Shown piece by piece: positions 1 to 8,484 of a stretch of 64,000 bases of DNA (its first letter is position 1; the number at the start of each line of letters is the position of its first letter). Source of the DNA: Paraburkholderia haematera (lineage in GTDB: Bacteria > Pseudomonadota > Gammaproteobacteria > Burkholderiales > Burkholderiaceae); assembly GCF_905220975.1 (NCBI RefSeq), contig NZ_CAJNBK010000014.1:62001-126000 (forward strand), given 5' to 3'. The notes beneath the pieces are model-generated. The model searched no databases, was not told the origin of the DNA, and saw only the letters and a program-made list of their open reading frames with translations. Made by a program: the position numbers and the translations under genes.

Positions 1-1299
1 CGCACGATTCTCGCGATCGTCCTCGCGTTCTTCTTCTGCGCTATCAACGTCTATGCGCTGAGCTACCGCAAGCTCTTCCAGCAGGTCGTGCAGGCGCGCG
101 TCGATCAGCAGTACCTGGCGGAATCGCTGGCGGCGCAAAAGCGTGTCGCCGAAGAGGCCAGCCTTGCCAAAACGCGCTTTTTTGCCGCCGCGAGCCACGA
201 TTTGCGCCAGCCGCTGCACGCGATCGGGCTGCTGGCGGCTTCGCTCAACGACACGGCGGCGACGCCGGTTCAGCATGTGAAAACGGCCCAGCACATCGTC
301 TATAACGTCGAGGCGTTGAACCAGTTGTTCAACCAGGTGCTCGATCTCGCCAGGCTCGAAAGCGGCGTGACCCAGGTGATCCGGTTGCATTTCCGGCTTT
401 CGGAACTGTTCGAGCGGGTCGGCAGCCAGTACCGTCCGCAAGCCGCGGCCAAGGGTCTGGCGCTGCGGATCGCACCGTCCTCGGTGATCCTGCATGACGA
501 TCCGGTGCTGCTCGAACGCGTGCTGAGCAACCTGCTCTCGAACGCGGTGCGCTATACCGAGGAAGGCGCGATCTGGGTGGGCTATCGCCGCGCCGGGCGT
601 CCTTCGGGCGGCTACATCGAGGTGCGCGATTCCGGTATCGGCATTCCGGCCGAGGAGCATGAGCACATCTTCGAAGAGTTCTATCAGGTCGCCAATCCGC
701 AGCGCGACGCGCGCCAGGGGCACGGTTTGGGCTTGCCGACGGTGAAGCGTCTGATCGAGATGCTCGGCGGCGAATTGCAACTGCGCTCGGCGCCCGGGCG
801 CGGCTCGGTGTTCCGCTTTCCCGTGCAGGCGGGCGAGGCCGGCGGAATTGTCGCGAGCTTGAACGAGACGGTGGCGGGCGGGCTGTCGGCGCAAGGCCGG
901 CGCGTGCTCTGCATCGACGACGAGCCGTCGATTCTCGAAGGCCTCACCAGTCTGCTCGGACGCTGGGGGTGTATCGTGCACGGTGCGCGCGACGAGGTCG
1001 ACGCGCTCGTCGCGCTGGAAGACGGCTTCGTGCCGGATGCCGTGCTATGCGACTACCAGTTGGCCAATCACCGAACCGGCGCGCAAGCGCTGTCGGCCGT
1101 GCGCAATGTGCTTGCGCGGGCGGGGCACGAGGGCGTGGTGACCTTGCTGATCACCGGCGATATGGCGTCCGCGGAACTGGCGGCGCTGGCCTTGCAAGGG
1201 ATTCCGGTGCTGCACAAACCGGTCACGCCGGCGCGCTTGCGGCGTACCCTGGAAATGCTGTGGCAGCAGGCGGAGCTGGATAAAGGGCGGGCGGCGTGA
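1..1299 (+). CDS. Hybrid sensor histidine kinase, 3' part (5' end outside window)
   Basis: The frame is open from base 1, so the start lies upstream. The first visible residues form a hydrophobic stretch ending about base 60, which looks like the last membrane segment. A short coiled linker leads to a HisKA domain whose phospho-accepting His lies in FFAAASHDLRQPLHA (codon 196-198). The HATPase_c domain follows, with an N-box (LLSNAVRY), DSGIG and a GHGLGL lid. A C-terminal receiver holds the DDEP acidic pair and the phospho-accepting Asp in AVLCDYQL. The receiver on the kinase suggests a phosphorelay or self-control. It converges on the LuxR-type regulator at 1345-2115, its likeliest partner. 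The signal sensed is not visible. Family assignment is secure; the pairing is inference. Confidence 0.93.
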   Translation, partial: RTILAIVLAFFFCAINVYALSYRKLFQQVVQARVDQQYLAESLAAQKRVAEEASLAKTRFFAAASHDLRQPLHAIGLLAASLNDTAATPVQHVKTAQHIVYNVEALNQLFNQVLDLARLESGVTQVIRLHFRLSELFERVGSQYRPQAAAKGLALRIAPSSVILHDDPVLLERVLSNLLSNAVRYTEEGAIWVGYRRAGRPSGGYIEVRDSGIGIPAEEHEHIFEEFYQVANPQRDARQGHGLGLPTVKRLIEMLGGELQLRSAPGRGSVFRFPVQAGEAGGIVASLNETVAGGLSAQGRRVLCIDDEPSILEGLTSLLGRWGCIVHGARDEVDALVALEDGFVPDAVLCDYQLANHRTGAQALSAVRNVLARAGHEGVVTLLITGDMASAELAALALQGIPVLHKPVTPARLRRTLEMLWQQAELDKGRAA

Positions 1300-1309
1300 A
1301 GGATTGCAT

Positions 1310-1335
1310 GAAGGGCGGCATGAGCGCCGCCCTTC
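1310..1335. terminator. Hairpin between convergent genes
   Basis: A 10-bp perfect stem (GAAGGGCGGC and its complement) with a 6-nt loop lies 10 bp after the kinase stop and 9 bp before the regulator stop. There is no clear T-run on either side, so it may work poorly as an intrinsic terminator in either direction. Confidence 0.5.
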
Positions 1336-1344
1336 GACTCGTTG

Positions 1345-2115
1345 TTACAGGGTTCTCCCGGCTTCGAGCCAGCCGTTGATCACGGCGATCGCCGTGGAGC
1401 GGTTGTGCACGCCGAGCGCCCGGAAGATCACCGACAGATGGACCTTGACCGTCCCTTCCGCGACGCCCAGTTCACGCGCGATCATCTTATTGGTCCAGCC
1501 GCGATGCACGAGCCGCATGATGTCCTGCTGTCTTGGCGACAGGTTTTCCAGCAAATGTTGCTGGTGCGGCTGCAATGCCTGGATTTGCGCGATCGGCTCC
1601 GTAAGCGCGGCGGCCCCTTGAGTCGAGGCGTGGGGCGCACCCTGAGAGGCACCTCCAGCGGCAAACTCAGCCGCCGCGTCGGCGCGCGCGGGTGACGCAT
1701 GCGTGTCCCGCGCGCCCAGCAGGCTGAGCGCTTCCATCGGCACATAGGCGCCGCCAGACAGGACCAGTTCGATCGCCTTGAGCATGACGCTGGCCGGCTG
1801 CCGCTTGGGCACGAAGCCGAGCGCGCCGGCGGCCAGCACCGCGCGCATTTCGTCGGGCGATTCTTCAGCGGAGAGTACGACGACCGGCAGCGCGGGATTC
1901 GCCTTCAACAGCAATTCCAGCGACGAAGCCCCGCTCATGCCCGGCATATGCAGATCCACGATCGCGAGATCGTGGTCGGCGTCGGGCCGCGCGGCGGCAG
2001 CGAGTGTTTCCCAGCTATCGGCTTCGTCGAATTGCGCGTCGGGATCGAGGCCGCGCAACAGCCCCTTGACGCCTTGCCGGATCAGTTCATGGTCGTCGGC
2101 CACAAGAAACTTCAT
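1345..2115 (-). CDS. LuxR/NarL-family response regulator
   Basis: This 256-residue protein has an N-terminal receiver with DD at residues 7-8 and the phospho-acceptor Asp54 in AIVDLHMPG. An unusually long Ala-rich linker (about 135-185) follows, then a C-terminal LuxR helix-turn-helix (SPRQQDIMRLV ... KMIARELGVAEGTVKVHLS). It should bind DNA after phosphorylation, probably by the kinase it faces. The ATG at 2115 is preceded by GGAGA. The cytochrome bd operon lies just beyond its promoter side, so a respiratory or redox role is possible but not shown. Confidence 0.92.
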   Translation of the reverse strand: MKFLVADDHELIRQGVKGLLRGLDPDAQFDEADSWETLAAAARPDADHDLAIVDLHMPGMSGASSLELLLKANPALPVVVLSAEESPDEMRAVLAAGALGFVPKRQPASVMLKAIELVLSGGAYVPMEALSLLGARDTHASPARADAAAEFAAGGASQGAPHASTQGAAALTEPIAQIQALQPHQQHLLENLSPRQQDIMRLVHRGWTNKMIARELGVAEGTVKVHLSVIFRALGVHNRSTAIAVINGWLEAGRTL

Positions 2116-2455
2116 GATGTCTCCGCGAGTCGGGCCTGCGCGTTGTGGACTACCGCCGCTGTGCTGCTGAGATTACTTCCCGTTTTACTTCTATTTTCGA
2201 TTCGCGTCATGTCCGGCTTCCCCGCGATCATATGCCGATCGGTGGCGCGGCGCGCCTTACGGTTCGCCGCATAATTGTCAGTCATATTTATATGATCGCC
2301 GGCTGGTTTGCTGCACCAGCATGATGCGTAAGGCAGGTCTCCCGCGCATAGGTTCCGGCTTGCTACGTAGACGAGCCGCCTGACACAATTTTGAAGCTTT
2401 CAACGCAGGAATCCGAAGGTTATGCGCGCCAGATCGAATCACGCCAATGCGTGAT
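2116..2455. other. Intergenic region upstream of the LuxR-type regulator
   Basis: No convincing gene in these 340 bases. It holds the leader of the regulator, a perfect 14-nt palindrome TCATATTTATATGA at 2282-2295 about 167 bases upstream of its start codon, and the end-of-operon hairpin of the cyd genes. The palindrome is AT-rich in a GC-rich setting and could be an operator or promoter element. Confidence 0.5.
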
Positions 2456-2457
2456 TC
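2436..2457 (-). terminator. Hairpin at the end of the cyd operon
   Basis: Perfect 9-bp inverted repeat GAATCACGC with a CAAT loop. It overlaps the stop codon of the DUF2474 gene by two bases. No T-run follows, so it may stabilise the mRNA end or act with Rho rather than as a classical intrinsic terminator. Confidence 0.5.
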
Positions 2458-2647
2458 ATTTGACTGCAAATAACGTCGCATTCATCAGAAGCTTGAACGC
2501 GAAACCGAGCGACATTGCCGAGGCCACGCCGAAGCACCACAGCGCGACGAACCACAGCCAGCCGGGCAGGCGGCGCGCCGGCGTTGAAGGCATCTTGCAG
2601 GCGGCGTTCGTGCCCGCGTCCTTAGTGATAGTGATGTTGGTCGCCAT
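2456..2647 (-). CDS. DUF2474-type small membrane protein of the cytochrome bd operon
   Basis: A 63-residue protein with a polar N-terminus and one membrane helix (about residues 28-58, GWLWFVALWCFGVASAMSLG). Small single-helix proteins of this kind sit at the 3' end of cyd/cio operons; in E. coli the analogous CydX is a structural subunit of the bd oxidase. It overlaps the 3' end of cydB by 26 bases, suggesting translational coupling. The DUF2474 assignment rests on size, position and the Trp-rich helix. Role as an assembly or stability subunit is inference. Confidence 0.75.
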   Translation of the reverse strand: MATNITITKDAGTNAACKMPSTPARRLPGWLWFVALWCFGVASAMSLGFAFKLLMNATLFAVK

Positions 2648-3626
2648 GTCGCACCTTGCCCCGAAATACCCAATAACCCATCGTCGTATAGGCGATGATA
2701 ATCGGCAGAATCACCGCTGCGCCGACCAGCGTGAACATCTGGCTCGAGCGCGGCGCGGCGGCTTCCCAGAGCGTCAGGCTCGACGGAATCGCATACGGCC
2801 ACAGGCTCACCAGCAGCCCTGCATAACCGAGCAGCACCAGCATGAGCGCCAGCACGAACGGCGTGTTGTGATGCCGCGCACGCACCGCGCGGTGCATGAA
2901 GAACGCGCAGATCGCTACGAGGAACGGCACCGGCAGCAGACGATAGAACAGGTTGTCGTGGAACCACCGTTGTGCGATGGTCGGATCTTGCAGCGGCGTC
3001 CACAGACTCACCATCGTGATGAACCCGAGCAGCACGAGCGTCAGCGGCCACACTACGCGATGCAGGCGGCGTTGCAAATCGCCTTCGGTCTTCGCGACCA
3101 GCCAGCAGCAGCCGAGCAACGCGTAGGTGATCACCAGACCGAGACCGGTTAGCAGACTGAACGGCGTGAGCCAGCCGAAGGCGTCGCCCGCATAGCCGCC
3201 GTCGATCACCGGAATGCCTTGCAGGAACGCGCCCAGCACGATGCCCTGAAAGAAGGTCGCGCCCGCCGAGCCGCCGATGAAGGCCAGATCCCACAGATGT
3301 TTCGTGCGCTTGGCCTTGGCGCGGATCTCGAACGACACGCCGCGGAAAATCAGGCACACAAGCATGAAGATCAGCGGCAGATACAGTGCGGACAGCACGG
3401 TTGAGTAGACCACCGGAAACACCGCGAACAGCGCGGCGCCACCCAGCACCAGCCAGGTTTCGTTGCCGTCCCACACGGGCGCGACGGTGTTCATCATCAG
3501 GTCGCGTTCTTTCTCATCGGGGAAGAACGGGAAGACGATGCCGATGCCCAGATCGAAGCCGTCGAGTACCACATACATGAATAGGCCCAGCGCAATAATC
3601 GCGGCCCACGCTACGGTTACGTCCAT
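2622..3626 (-). CDS. cydB: Cytochrome bd-type quinol oxidase subunit II
   Basis: 334 residues, multi-pass. The N-terminal signature is clear (YVVLDGFDLGIGIVFPF, then DEKERDLMMNTVAPVWDGNETWLVLGG). This is the partner of CydA in the inner-membrane quinol:O2 oxidoreductase, which reduces oxygen to water without proton pumping and tolerates low oxygen or inhibitors. It follows cydA by 24 bp and overlaps the DUF2474 gene, so the three form one transcription unit. Confidence 0.96.
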   Translation of the reverse strand: MDVTVAWAAIIALGLFMYVVLDGFDLGIGIVFPFFPDEKERDLMMNTVAPVWDGNETWLVLGGAALFAVFPVVYSTVLSALYLPLIFMLVCLIFRGVSFEIRAKAKRTKHLWDLAFIGGSAGATFFQGIVLGAFLQGIPVIDGGYAGDAFGWLTPFSLLTGLGLVITYALLGCCWLVAKTEGDLQRRLHRVVWPLTLVLLGFITMVSLWTPLQDPTIAQRWFHDNLFYRLLPVPFLVAICAFFMHRAVRARHHNTPFVLALMLVLLGYAGLLVSLWPYAIPSSLTLWEAAAPRSSQMFTLVGAAVILPIIIAYTTMGYWVFRGKVRHGDQHHYH

Positions 3627-3650
3627 TTTCTTTCTCGCAGGCAGAAGAGG

Positions 3651-5063
3651 TTAGGCGGCATCGATCAGGCGATCGGCGGCGGACAGCGGGCGGCGCGCGG
3701 TCTGATTCGGCGTGTGGTCAGGCACGCCGTGCGGTGTGTGTCCCGGCAGTGCCGGGCCCGAGCGCATCAGCTTGAGCATGTAGTAGATGCCGGTGCCGAA
3801 CACGAGGAAGTAGACGATCACGAACGCCATCAGCGAGATGCCGACCTGCTGCGTGGTGAGCGGCGACACCGCTTGTGACGTGCGCATCACGCCGTACACC
3901 ACCCACGGCTGACGGCCGGCCTCAGTGGTGACCCAACCCGCCAGCAGCGTGATGAAGCCGGTCGGGCCCATCGCGACCGCAACGCGCTGGAACCACTTCG
4001 CTTCGAACAGGCGCTCGCGGCGACGCAGCGCCCATGCCGCCAGCGACATCAGGATCATCAGCACGCCGAGCCCGGCCATGATGCGGAAGCTCCAGAACAC
4101 GACGGTTGAGTTCGGCCGGTCTTCTGGCGGAAATTCCTTCAGGCCGCGAATCTCGCCGTCCCAGCTATGCGTGAGGATCAGGCTGCCGAGGTGCGGAATC
4201 GACACGGCATAACGCGTGGTCTCCGCCTGCATATCCGGAATGCCGAATAGATTCAGCGCGGTGCCGCCTTTCTCGGTTTCCCACAGGCCTTCGATCGCGG
4301 CGATCTTGGCCGGCTGATACTTGCGCGTGTTCAGACCATGCTGATCGCCGACGAATGCCTGAATCGGCGTCAGGATCAGGAGCAGCCACAGCGCCATCGA
4401 GAACATCTTCTTGACCGCCGGATCGCGCCGGCCGCGCAGCAGATGCCATGCGCCCACTGCTGCCACCACCAGCCCCGCGACGATGAACGCCGCGAGCGCC
4501 ATATGCGCGAGCCGGTACGGGAATGACGGATTGAAAATGATCTTGAACCAGTCGAGCGGCACGACATGGCCATCCACGACTTCAAAGCCCTGCGGCGTTT
4601 GCATCCAGCTATTGGACGCGAGAATCCAGAAGGTCGAGATCAGCGTGCCGATCGCCACCATCAGCGTGGCGCCGAAGTGGGCGCGCGGGCTCACACGCTG
4701 CCAGCCGAACAGCATGATGCCGAGGAAGCCCGCTTCGAGGAAGAACGCGGTCATCACCTCGTACATCAGCAGCGGTCCGGTGATCGGGCCGGCGAAACTG
4801 GAGAAGCCCGACCAGTTGGTGCCGAACTGGTAGCTCATCACGACGCCGGACACGACGCCCATACCGAAGGCCACTGCGAAGATCTTCGACCAGAACAGGC
4901 AAAGATCTTTGTAGTACGCCTTGCCGGTTTTGAGCCAGCGCCATTCGAGTACGGCGATGAAGCTGGCGAGACCGATGCTGAGCGCCGGAAAAACAATGTG
5001 AAACGAGACGGTGAACGCAAACTGAATGCGGGCGAGATCGAATGCCGATAGAGCGGAGTTCAT
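3651..5063 (-). CDS. cydA: Cytochrome bd-type quinol oxidase subunit I, short Q-loop (CIO-like)
   Basis: 470 residues. Haem ligands are recognisable: His22 (SFHIVFP) for the high-spin site and His187 (YRLAHM) for haem b558. Quinol-loop residues Lys253 and Glu258 lie in KIAAIEGLWE, and the hallmark GRQPWVVYGVMRTSQAVSP is intact. The loop after KIAAIE is short and lacks the long insertion of E. coli CydA, which places it with the cyanide-insensitive (CIO/short-loop) branch. It is first gene of the operon. A perfect FNR/ANR-type box lies about 180 bp upstream, consistent with oxygen control. Confidence 0.96.
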   Translation of the reverse strand: MNSALSAFDLARIQFAFTVSFHIVFPALSIGLASFIAVLEWRWLKTGKAYYKDLCLFWSKIFAVAFGMGVVSGVVMSYQFGTNWSGFSSFAGPITGPLLMYEVMTAFFLEAGFLGIMLFGWQRVSPRAHFGATLMVAIGTLISTFWILASNSWMQTPQGFEVVDGHVVPLDWFKIIFNPSFPYRLAHMALAAFIVAGLVVAAVGAWHLLRGRRDPAVKKMFSMALWLLLILTPIQAFVGDQHGLNTRKYQPAKIAAIEGLWETEKGGTALNLFGIPDMQAETTRYAVSIPHLGSLILTHSWDGEIRGLKEFPPEDRPNSTVVFWSFRIMAGLGVLMILMSLAAWALRRRERLFEAKWFQRVAVAMGPTGFITLLAGWVTTEAGRQPWVVYGVMRTSQAVSPLTTQQVGISLMAFVIVYFLVFGTGIYYMLKLMRSGPALPGHTPHGVPDHTPNQTARRPLSAADRLIDAA

Positions 5064-5424
5064 GAGCGTGAAGGTCGTGATGCCCGTGGGGGCGGACTAC
5101 GCGCGTCGACCGTTGTCGGTGCGCACTGCGCTGGGCAGATGACGCAAGAGTAGGGGATGAGTGGAAATTTTGCTGCAATGCGACGTGCGTCAAAAAACCA
5201 CGTTGTTTTGCGCGGTTCTTCGTTTTTGAGACGGCAAAGCCTTGATGGGCATCAAGTTTTCCGTGTTGCGTGCTTGCGTGTGTTTCTCGCAGCCGGCATG
5301 GAACTGCGGCAATAGACCGCGCTGCAGCAACGCGATGCCGGCGCTTTCGCGGCGACTTGCGCCGGCCCGGTGTTGCCACGCAAGAAGCAGCCCCCGCGAA
5401 GGCAGGACGCTACGAACACACCAG
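5064..5424. other. Leader and promoter region of the cyd operon
   Basis: 361 bases without a supported gene, between the antitoxin stop and cydA. The half nearer cydA (about 5150-5230) is AT-richer than its surroundings. The only defined element is the FNR/ANR-like box at 5242-5255. The rest towards the antitoxin gene shows no clear structure. Confidence 0.55.
5242..5255. promoter_or_regulatory. FNR/ANR-type box upstream of cydA
   Basis: TTGAT-N4-ATCAA matches the FNR/ANR consensus perfectly. It extends to a 16-nt dyad, CTTGAT GGGC ATCAAG, at 5241-5256. It lies 179-192 bases upstream of the cydA start. Control of bd oxidases by FNR/ANR proteins is well known. Whether it acts here depends on where the promoter is, since the distance implies a long leader or an upstream site. 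Confidence 0.7.
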
Positions 5425-5712
5425 CTACGCGATCGAGATAAACAGTTGCTTGCCACACGCGGCGGCGTATCTGCGCAATGTGTCGATAGAAGGCGAGTGC
5501 TGGCCCGAAGCAAGCGCCCGTTCCAGCCGCGTGATGGCCGGCGCTTTCGTGCCCATGCGCTCGGCGACTTGCGCCTGCGTCAAACCGGCCTCACGCCGCG
5601 CGGCGAGCATCTGATCGAGCAGCGCGAATTCTTCACGGTTCAGCCGCTCGTATTCAGCGCGTACTTCGGGATCGGCGAGCGCCCGTTCGCGCATTGCCTT
5701 ATAGGTTGCCAT
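5425..5712 (-). CDS. higA: HigA-type XRE antitoxin
   Basis: 95 residues. A helical N-terminal arm (YKAMRERALADPEVRAEYERLNREEFALLDQML) leads to an XRE helix-turn-helix (AGLTQAQVAERMGTKAPAITRLERAL). It should neutralise the toxin encoded just upstream and repress the pair. The start ATG at 5712 overlaps the toxin's 3' end by 14 bases, so translation is coupled. Toxin-first order and HTH antitoxin fit the HigBA group. The gene symbol is by type, not by tested function. Confidence 0.85.
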   Translation of the reverse strand: MATYKAMRERALADPEVRAEYERLNREEFALLDQMLAARREAGLTQAQVAERMGTKAPAITRLERALASGQHSPSIDTLRRYAAACGKQLFISIA

Positions 5713-6031
5713 TTCTGATCTCCAGCAGTCTTTTGCGCGCCACGTCCAGTTCGTTACGCGGCGTTTGTTGCGACTTCTTCACGAAGCTGTGAAGCATGAC
5801 GATTTTCCGTTCCACGATCGAGCAGTAGAACACTCTGGCGATGCCCTCAGCACCTTTCAGGCGCATCTCGAACAAACCACCACCCATTGATGCAGTGTGC
5901 GGTTCACCGAGGTTCGGCCCGTATTCCTCCATGCGATCGACCAGCGCGATAAAGCGCGCGAGCAGCGTTTTCGGCAAGGAGGCAACGTTCACTTTGACCT
6001 TTTCGTTGTAGAAACCGATCGTAAATGCCAT
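5699..6031 (-). CDS. higB: RelE/HigB-like (Gp49-family) toxin
   Basis: 110 residues from ATG 6031. The pattern (NVASLPKTLLARFIALVDRMEEYG ... FEMRLKGAEGIARVFYCSIVERKIVMLHSFVKKSQQTPRNELDVARKR) is that of the phage-Gp49/RelE toxin family: a central Arg-rich strand (MRLKG, ARVFY) and the FVKKSQQTP segment. Members cleave mRNA, usually at the ribosome. An upstream TTG at 6049 would add six residues but would place the start inside the likely operator at 6043-6058, so the ATG is preferred. First gene of the two-gene unit. Confidence 0.85.
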   Translation of the reverse strand: MAFTIGFYNEKVKVNVASLPKTLLARFIALVDRMEEYGPNLGEPHTASMGGGLFEMRLKGAEGIARVFYCSIVERKIVMLHSFVKKSQQTPRNELDVARKRLLEIRNGNL

Positions 6032-6042
6032 TGGAATTGATG

Positions 6043-6058
6043 ATAACAAATATGTTAT
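6043..6058. promoter_or_regulatory. Inverted repeat upstream of the toxin-antitoxin operon
   Basis: ATAACA-AATA-TGTTAT, a perfect 6-bp inverted repeat, sits 12 bases upstream of the toxin ATG. HTH antitoxins of this family repress their own promoter through such dyads. AT content is high against the local background. Confidence 0.6.
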
Positions 6059-6746
6059 TTGTGCGCAAGCAGGCCACCTTGCCGTTTGCTGCTGTCATTG
6101 AGCAAAAGGAGGAGGCATTGCACAGCACGGGATCGAACGACGGGAAGAGGGCGAAGGCAGGACCGCGATGAGCGGTTACGACGGCGTTGGCGCAACTAGT
6201 TGTCCGGCTGGGCTGAGTCGTGCGGGACGCGAATTTGGGCGCGGCACGGTGGAGGTCTCCTTTGACATCGGCTCGTTGAGCGGGAATAACGAATCAAGGG
6301 CCGCTCGTCACCAACCGACAATAACTCCGTTCATGCCGACTTTCTATTAGCCTGTCAGCTAGCCATCAGGCTAGTTTGCTTCTACCATGCAAGCTGCTAA
6401 CCGGCGGCCCCTCCGAAAGTCGCCGTATGCTCGAGATGGATGAGCGCAGCATCGCCATCCGCTGTTTCATTCCTGGTAGTCGTTTCGAATACCGCGTGAA
6501 CCGCTCCGGTTCTTCGTGGGTCCGTCATCAAAGTGTGTTGCAGGCCGTGTCATGCTTGAGTAAGCATGACCGCCGCGTATCGCCGGTCGTTGTTCTCCCA
6601 TGTTCCCTCCACGCGCGTCGAGTGAGTCCTGCATTCGCGGTTAACGATTTTCGTCGGGCGGCACGGTTCGTGGCGCCCGAATGGTTTGAGAGGCACGCTT
6701 CATCCACCTGCCGGCGACGGCAGACTTCATCCAAAGGAGTCAGCAG
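6050..6746. other. About 700-bp gap between the toxin-antitoxin module and the hydrolase gene
   Basis: No reading frame here looks like a real protein; those present have frequent Arg/Ser/Cys runs typical of non-coding GC-rich DNA. The operator dyad marks one end. A 7-bp inverted repeat, TAGCCTG and CAGGCTA with a 12-nt loop, lies at 6348-6373. The hydrolase ribosome binding site AAAGGAG lies at the other end. The stretch may be a scar around an acquired module. Confidence 0.5.
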
Positions 6747-7568
6747 ATGAGCACGATCACCACGAAAGACGGTACGGAAATCTTCTACAAGGACTGGGGC
6801 AAAGGCCGCCCGGTTGTCTTCTCGCACGGTTGGCCGTTGTCCGCGGACGCCTGGGACGCGCAGATGCTGTTCCTCGGCAGCAAAGGTTTTCGCGTGATCG
6901 CACACGACCGGCGCAGTCATGGCCGTTCGGCGCAGACATGGGACGGCAACGACATGGATACCTATGCCGACGATCTCGCCGCGCTGATCGAGCACCTGGA
7001 CCTGCAGGACGCCACGATGGTCGGTCATTCGACCGGCGGCGGGGAGGTCGCGCACTACATCGGCCGGCACGGCACGAAACGCGTGGCGAAGGCTGTGCTG
7101 ATCGGTGCGGTGCCGCCGCTGATGGTCAAGGCCGAGAGCAACCCCGAGGGCACGCCGATCGATGTGTTCGATGGCATCCGTAAGGGTGTGGTCGACGATC
7201 GCTCGCAGTTTTTCAAGGATCTGGCGCTGCCGTTTTACGGCTACAACCGTCCGAACGCGAAAGTGTCGCAAGGCGTGATCGATTCATTCTGGGCACAAGG
7301 CATGGTGGGTTCGATCAAGGGCTTGTACGACTGCATCAAGCAGTTCTCCGAAGTCGACTACACGGAAGATCTGAAGAAGATCGATGTGCCGACTCTGGTA
7401 CTGCATGGTGACGACGACCAGATCGTGCCGATCGACGCGGCAGGCCGCAAGACGGCGAAGATCGTGAAGAACGCAACGCTCAAGGTCTACCCGGGCGGGC
7501 AGCACGGCATGTGCACCGTCGAGGCGGACAAGGTAAATGCCGATCTGCTGGAATTTATCAGCGCGTAA
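6747..7568 (+). CDS. Alpha/beta hydrolase, non-haem chloroperoxidase type
   Basis: 273 residues with the full fold. The oxyanion stretch is SHGWP. The nucleophile is Ser95 in GHSTGGG, the acid is probably Asp224 (HGDDDQIVP) and the base His253 (GGQHGMC). The GHSTGG elbow and the segment IAHDRRSHGRSAQTW are typical of cofactor-free bacterial chloroperoxidases/perhydrolases, which also act as esterases. Cytosolic, with no signal peptide. AAAGGAG precedes the ATG. It stands alone between long gaps; the true substrate is unknown. Confidence 0.9.
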   Translation: MSTITTKDGTEIFYKDWGKGRPVVFSHGWPLSADAWDAQMLFLGSKGFRVIAHDRRSHGRSAQTWDGNDMDTYADDLAALIEHLDLQDATMVGHSTGGGEVAHYIGRHGTKRVAKAVLIGAVPPLMVKAESNPEGTPIDVFDGIRKGVVDDRSQFFKDLALPFYGYNRPNAKVSQGVIDSFWAQGMVGSIKGLYDCIKQFSEVDYTEDLKKIDVPTLVLHGDDDQIVPIDAAGRKTAKIVKNATLKVYPGGQHGMCTVEADKVNADLLEFISA

Positions 7569-7649
7569 TACGCAGGTGTAGCGAGTGCGGCCGGCGTGAG
7601 GCGATTGCCTTGCGTCAGCCGCATCCGTGCCCGCCTGCGACGGCGCCGC

Positions 7650-8189
7650 TCAGGCAGTCGGCCAGCCGATGCGCGCCGCCCGGCGCAATGACGAGCGAAC
7701 CACCAGTCGGTGGAACGGTGCGATGGCGAAAATATAGAAACGCCCGAACGCATTGTGACAGTGCACAACCGTGGTCAGGATCAGATAACGGGCGCTGCCC
7801 TCACGCGTGTCGCGTGTTTGCTGCAACACCGAAAGCCGGAAGTCGAGATGGCTGTCGTTCTCGCCGAGGATAATCTCGCGCGTGCTGCGCGTGTAGATTC
7901 TGAAGATGTCGACGCGCTCTCTGGAGCCATACGAACTTGCCGCGCGCAATTGCTTCGACGTCTTGATTCCGAAGCGAGCGACCAGCGCATCGCGCAGCCT
8001 CAGCAGCTTCCCAACCCATCCCGCCTGGTGTGCGAACAGAAAACGCGCGAGTAATTCCGGATCATCAATTGCGTCGTCCGGCAAGCGGACGGCGTACGCG
8101 TCCGCGAGGTCCGGGGCATCGTACAGGCGGGCTATGCCGGATTCGGCCGGCACAGCGACGGAAAGCACAGAGTGGTTGGCGTCTGGCAT
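7650..8189 (-). CDS. DUF2867 family protein
   Basis: 179 residues from ATG 8189. Features are AYAVRLPDDAIDDPELLARFLFAHQAGWVGKLLRLRDALVARFGI, then a beta-rich half (HLDFRLSVLQQTR, YLILTTVVHCHNAFGRFYIFAIAPFHRLVVRSSLRRA). This matches the uncharacterised DUF2867 family; no catalytic motif is evident. Starts further upstream (TTG 8279, ATG 8270) are possible but lack a better ribosome site. It reads away from the first uronate dehydrogenase gene and shares its control region with it; no functional link is proven. Confidence 0.75.
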   Translation of the reverse strand: MPDANHSVLSVAVPAESGIARLYDAPDLADAYAVRLPDDAIDDPELLARFLFAHQAGWVGKLLRLRDALVARFGIKTSKQLRAASSYGSRERVDIFRIYTRSTREIILGENDSHLDFRLSVLQQTRDTREGSARYLILTTVVHCHNAFGRFYIFAIAPFHRLVVRSSLRRAARIGWPTA

Positions 8190-8363
8190 GGGAAGATGCT
8201 GTGCTGAAAAATAGATTGTGGTGAGAAGGGCGACTTTACCGCGGGCGCGCCGCAGTTCGATCACGCGCATGCGCGTCAAGTCTACGCGCGCTTGACGATA
8301 AGTGCCCGAGCGGCGATGCCCATCAAGCCAACCGGAGTGCGACCTGGCATCAATTCTTGCCTT

Positions 8364-8384
8364 ATGTTATACGATGTCGTATCA
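8364..8384 (+). promoter_or_regulatory. Hexuronate-island operator, site 1
   Basis: Matches the shared 21-bp element in nearly all positions, with core TTATACGATGTCGTAT. Inside it, ATACGA-TG-TCGTAT is a perfect 6-bp dyad. See the finding on eight paired sites. Confidence 0.65.
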
Positions 8385-8484
8385 ATGTAACGATCGTACG
8401 TGTTTGTTTTCCAAAGACAAATGACTGAACTACAAAGACCAGTGCGGGTAAGTGCCTAGTTGAAATCCGTCCTAGGATCGTTGA

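Noticed and set aside
6376..6750. 124-codon frame before the chloroperoxidase-type gene
   Set aside because: It has no ribosome site, a Cys/Arg/Ser-rich composition and overlaps the hydrolase start. A minus-strand frame over the same DNA (6528-7271) is a shadow of the hydrolase.
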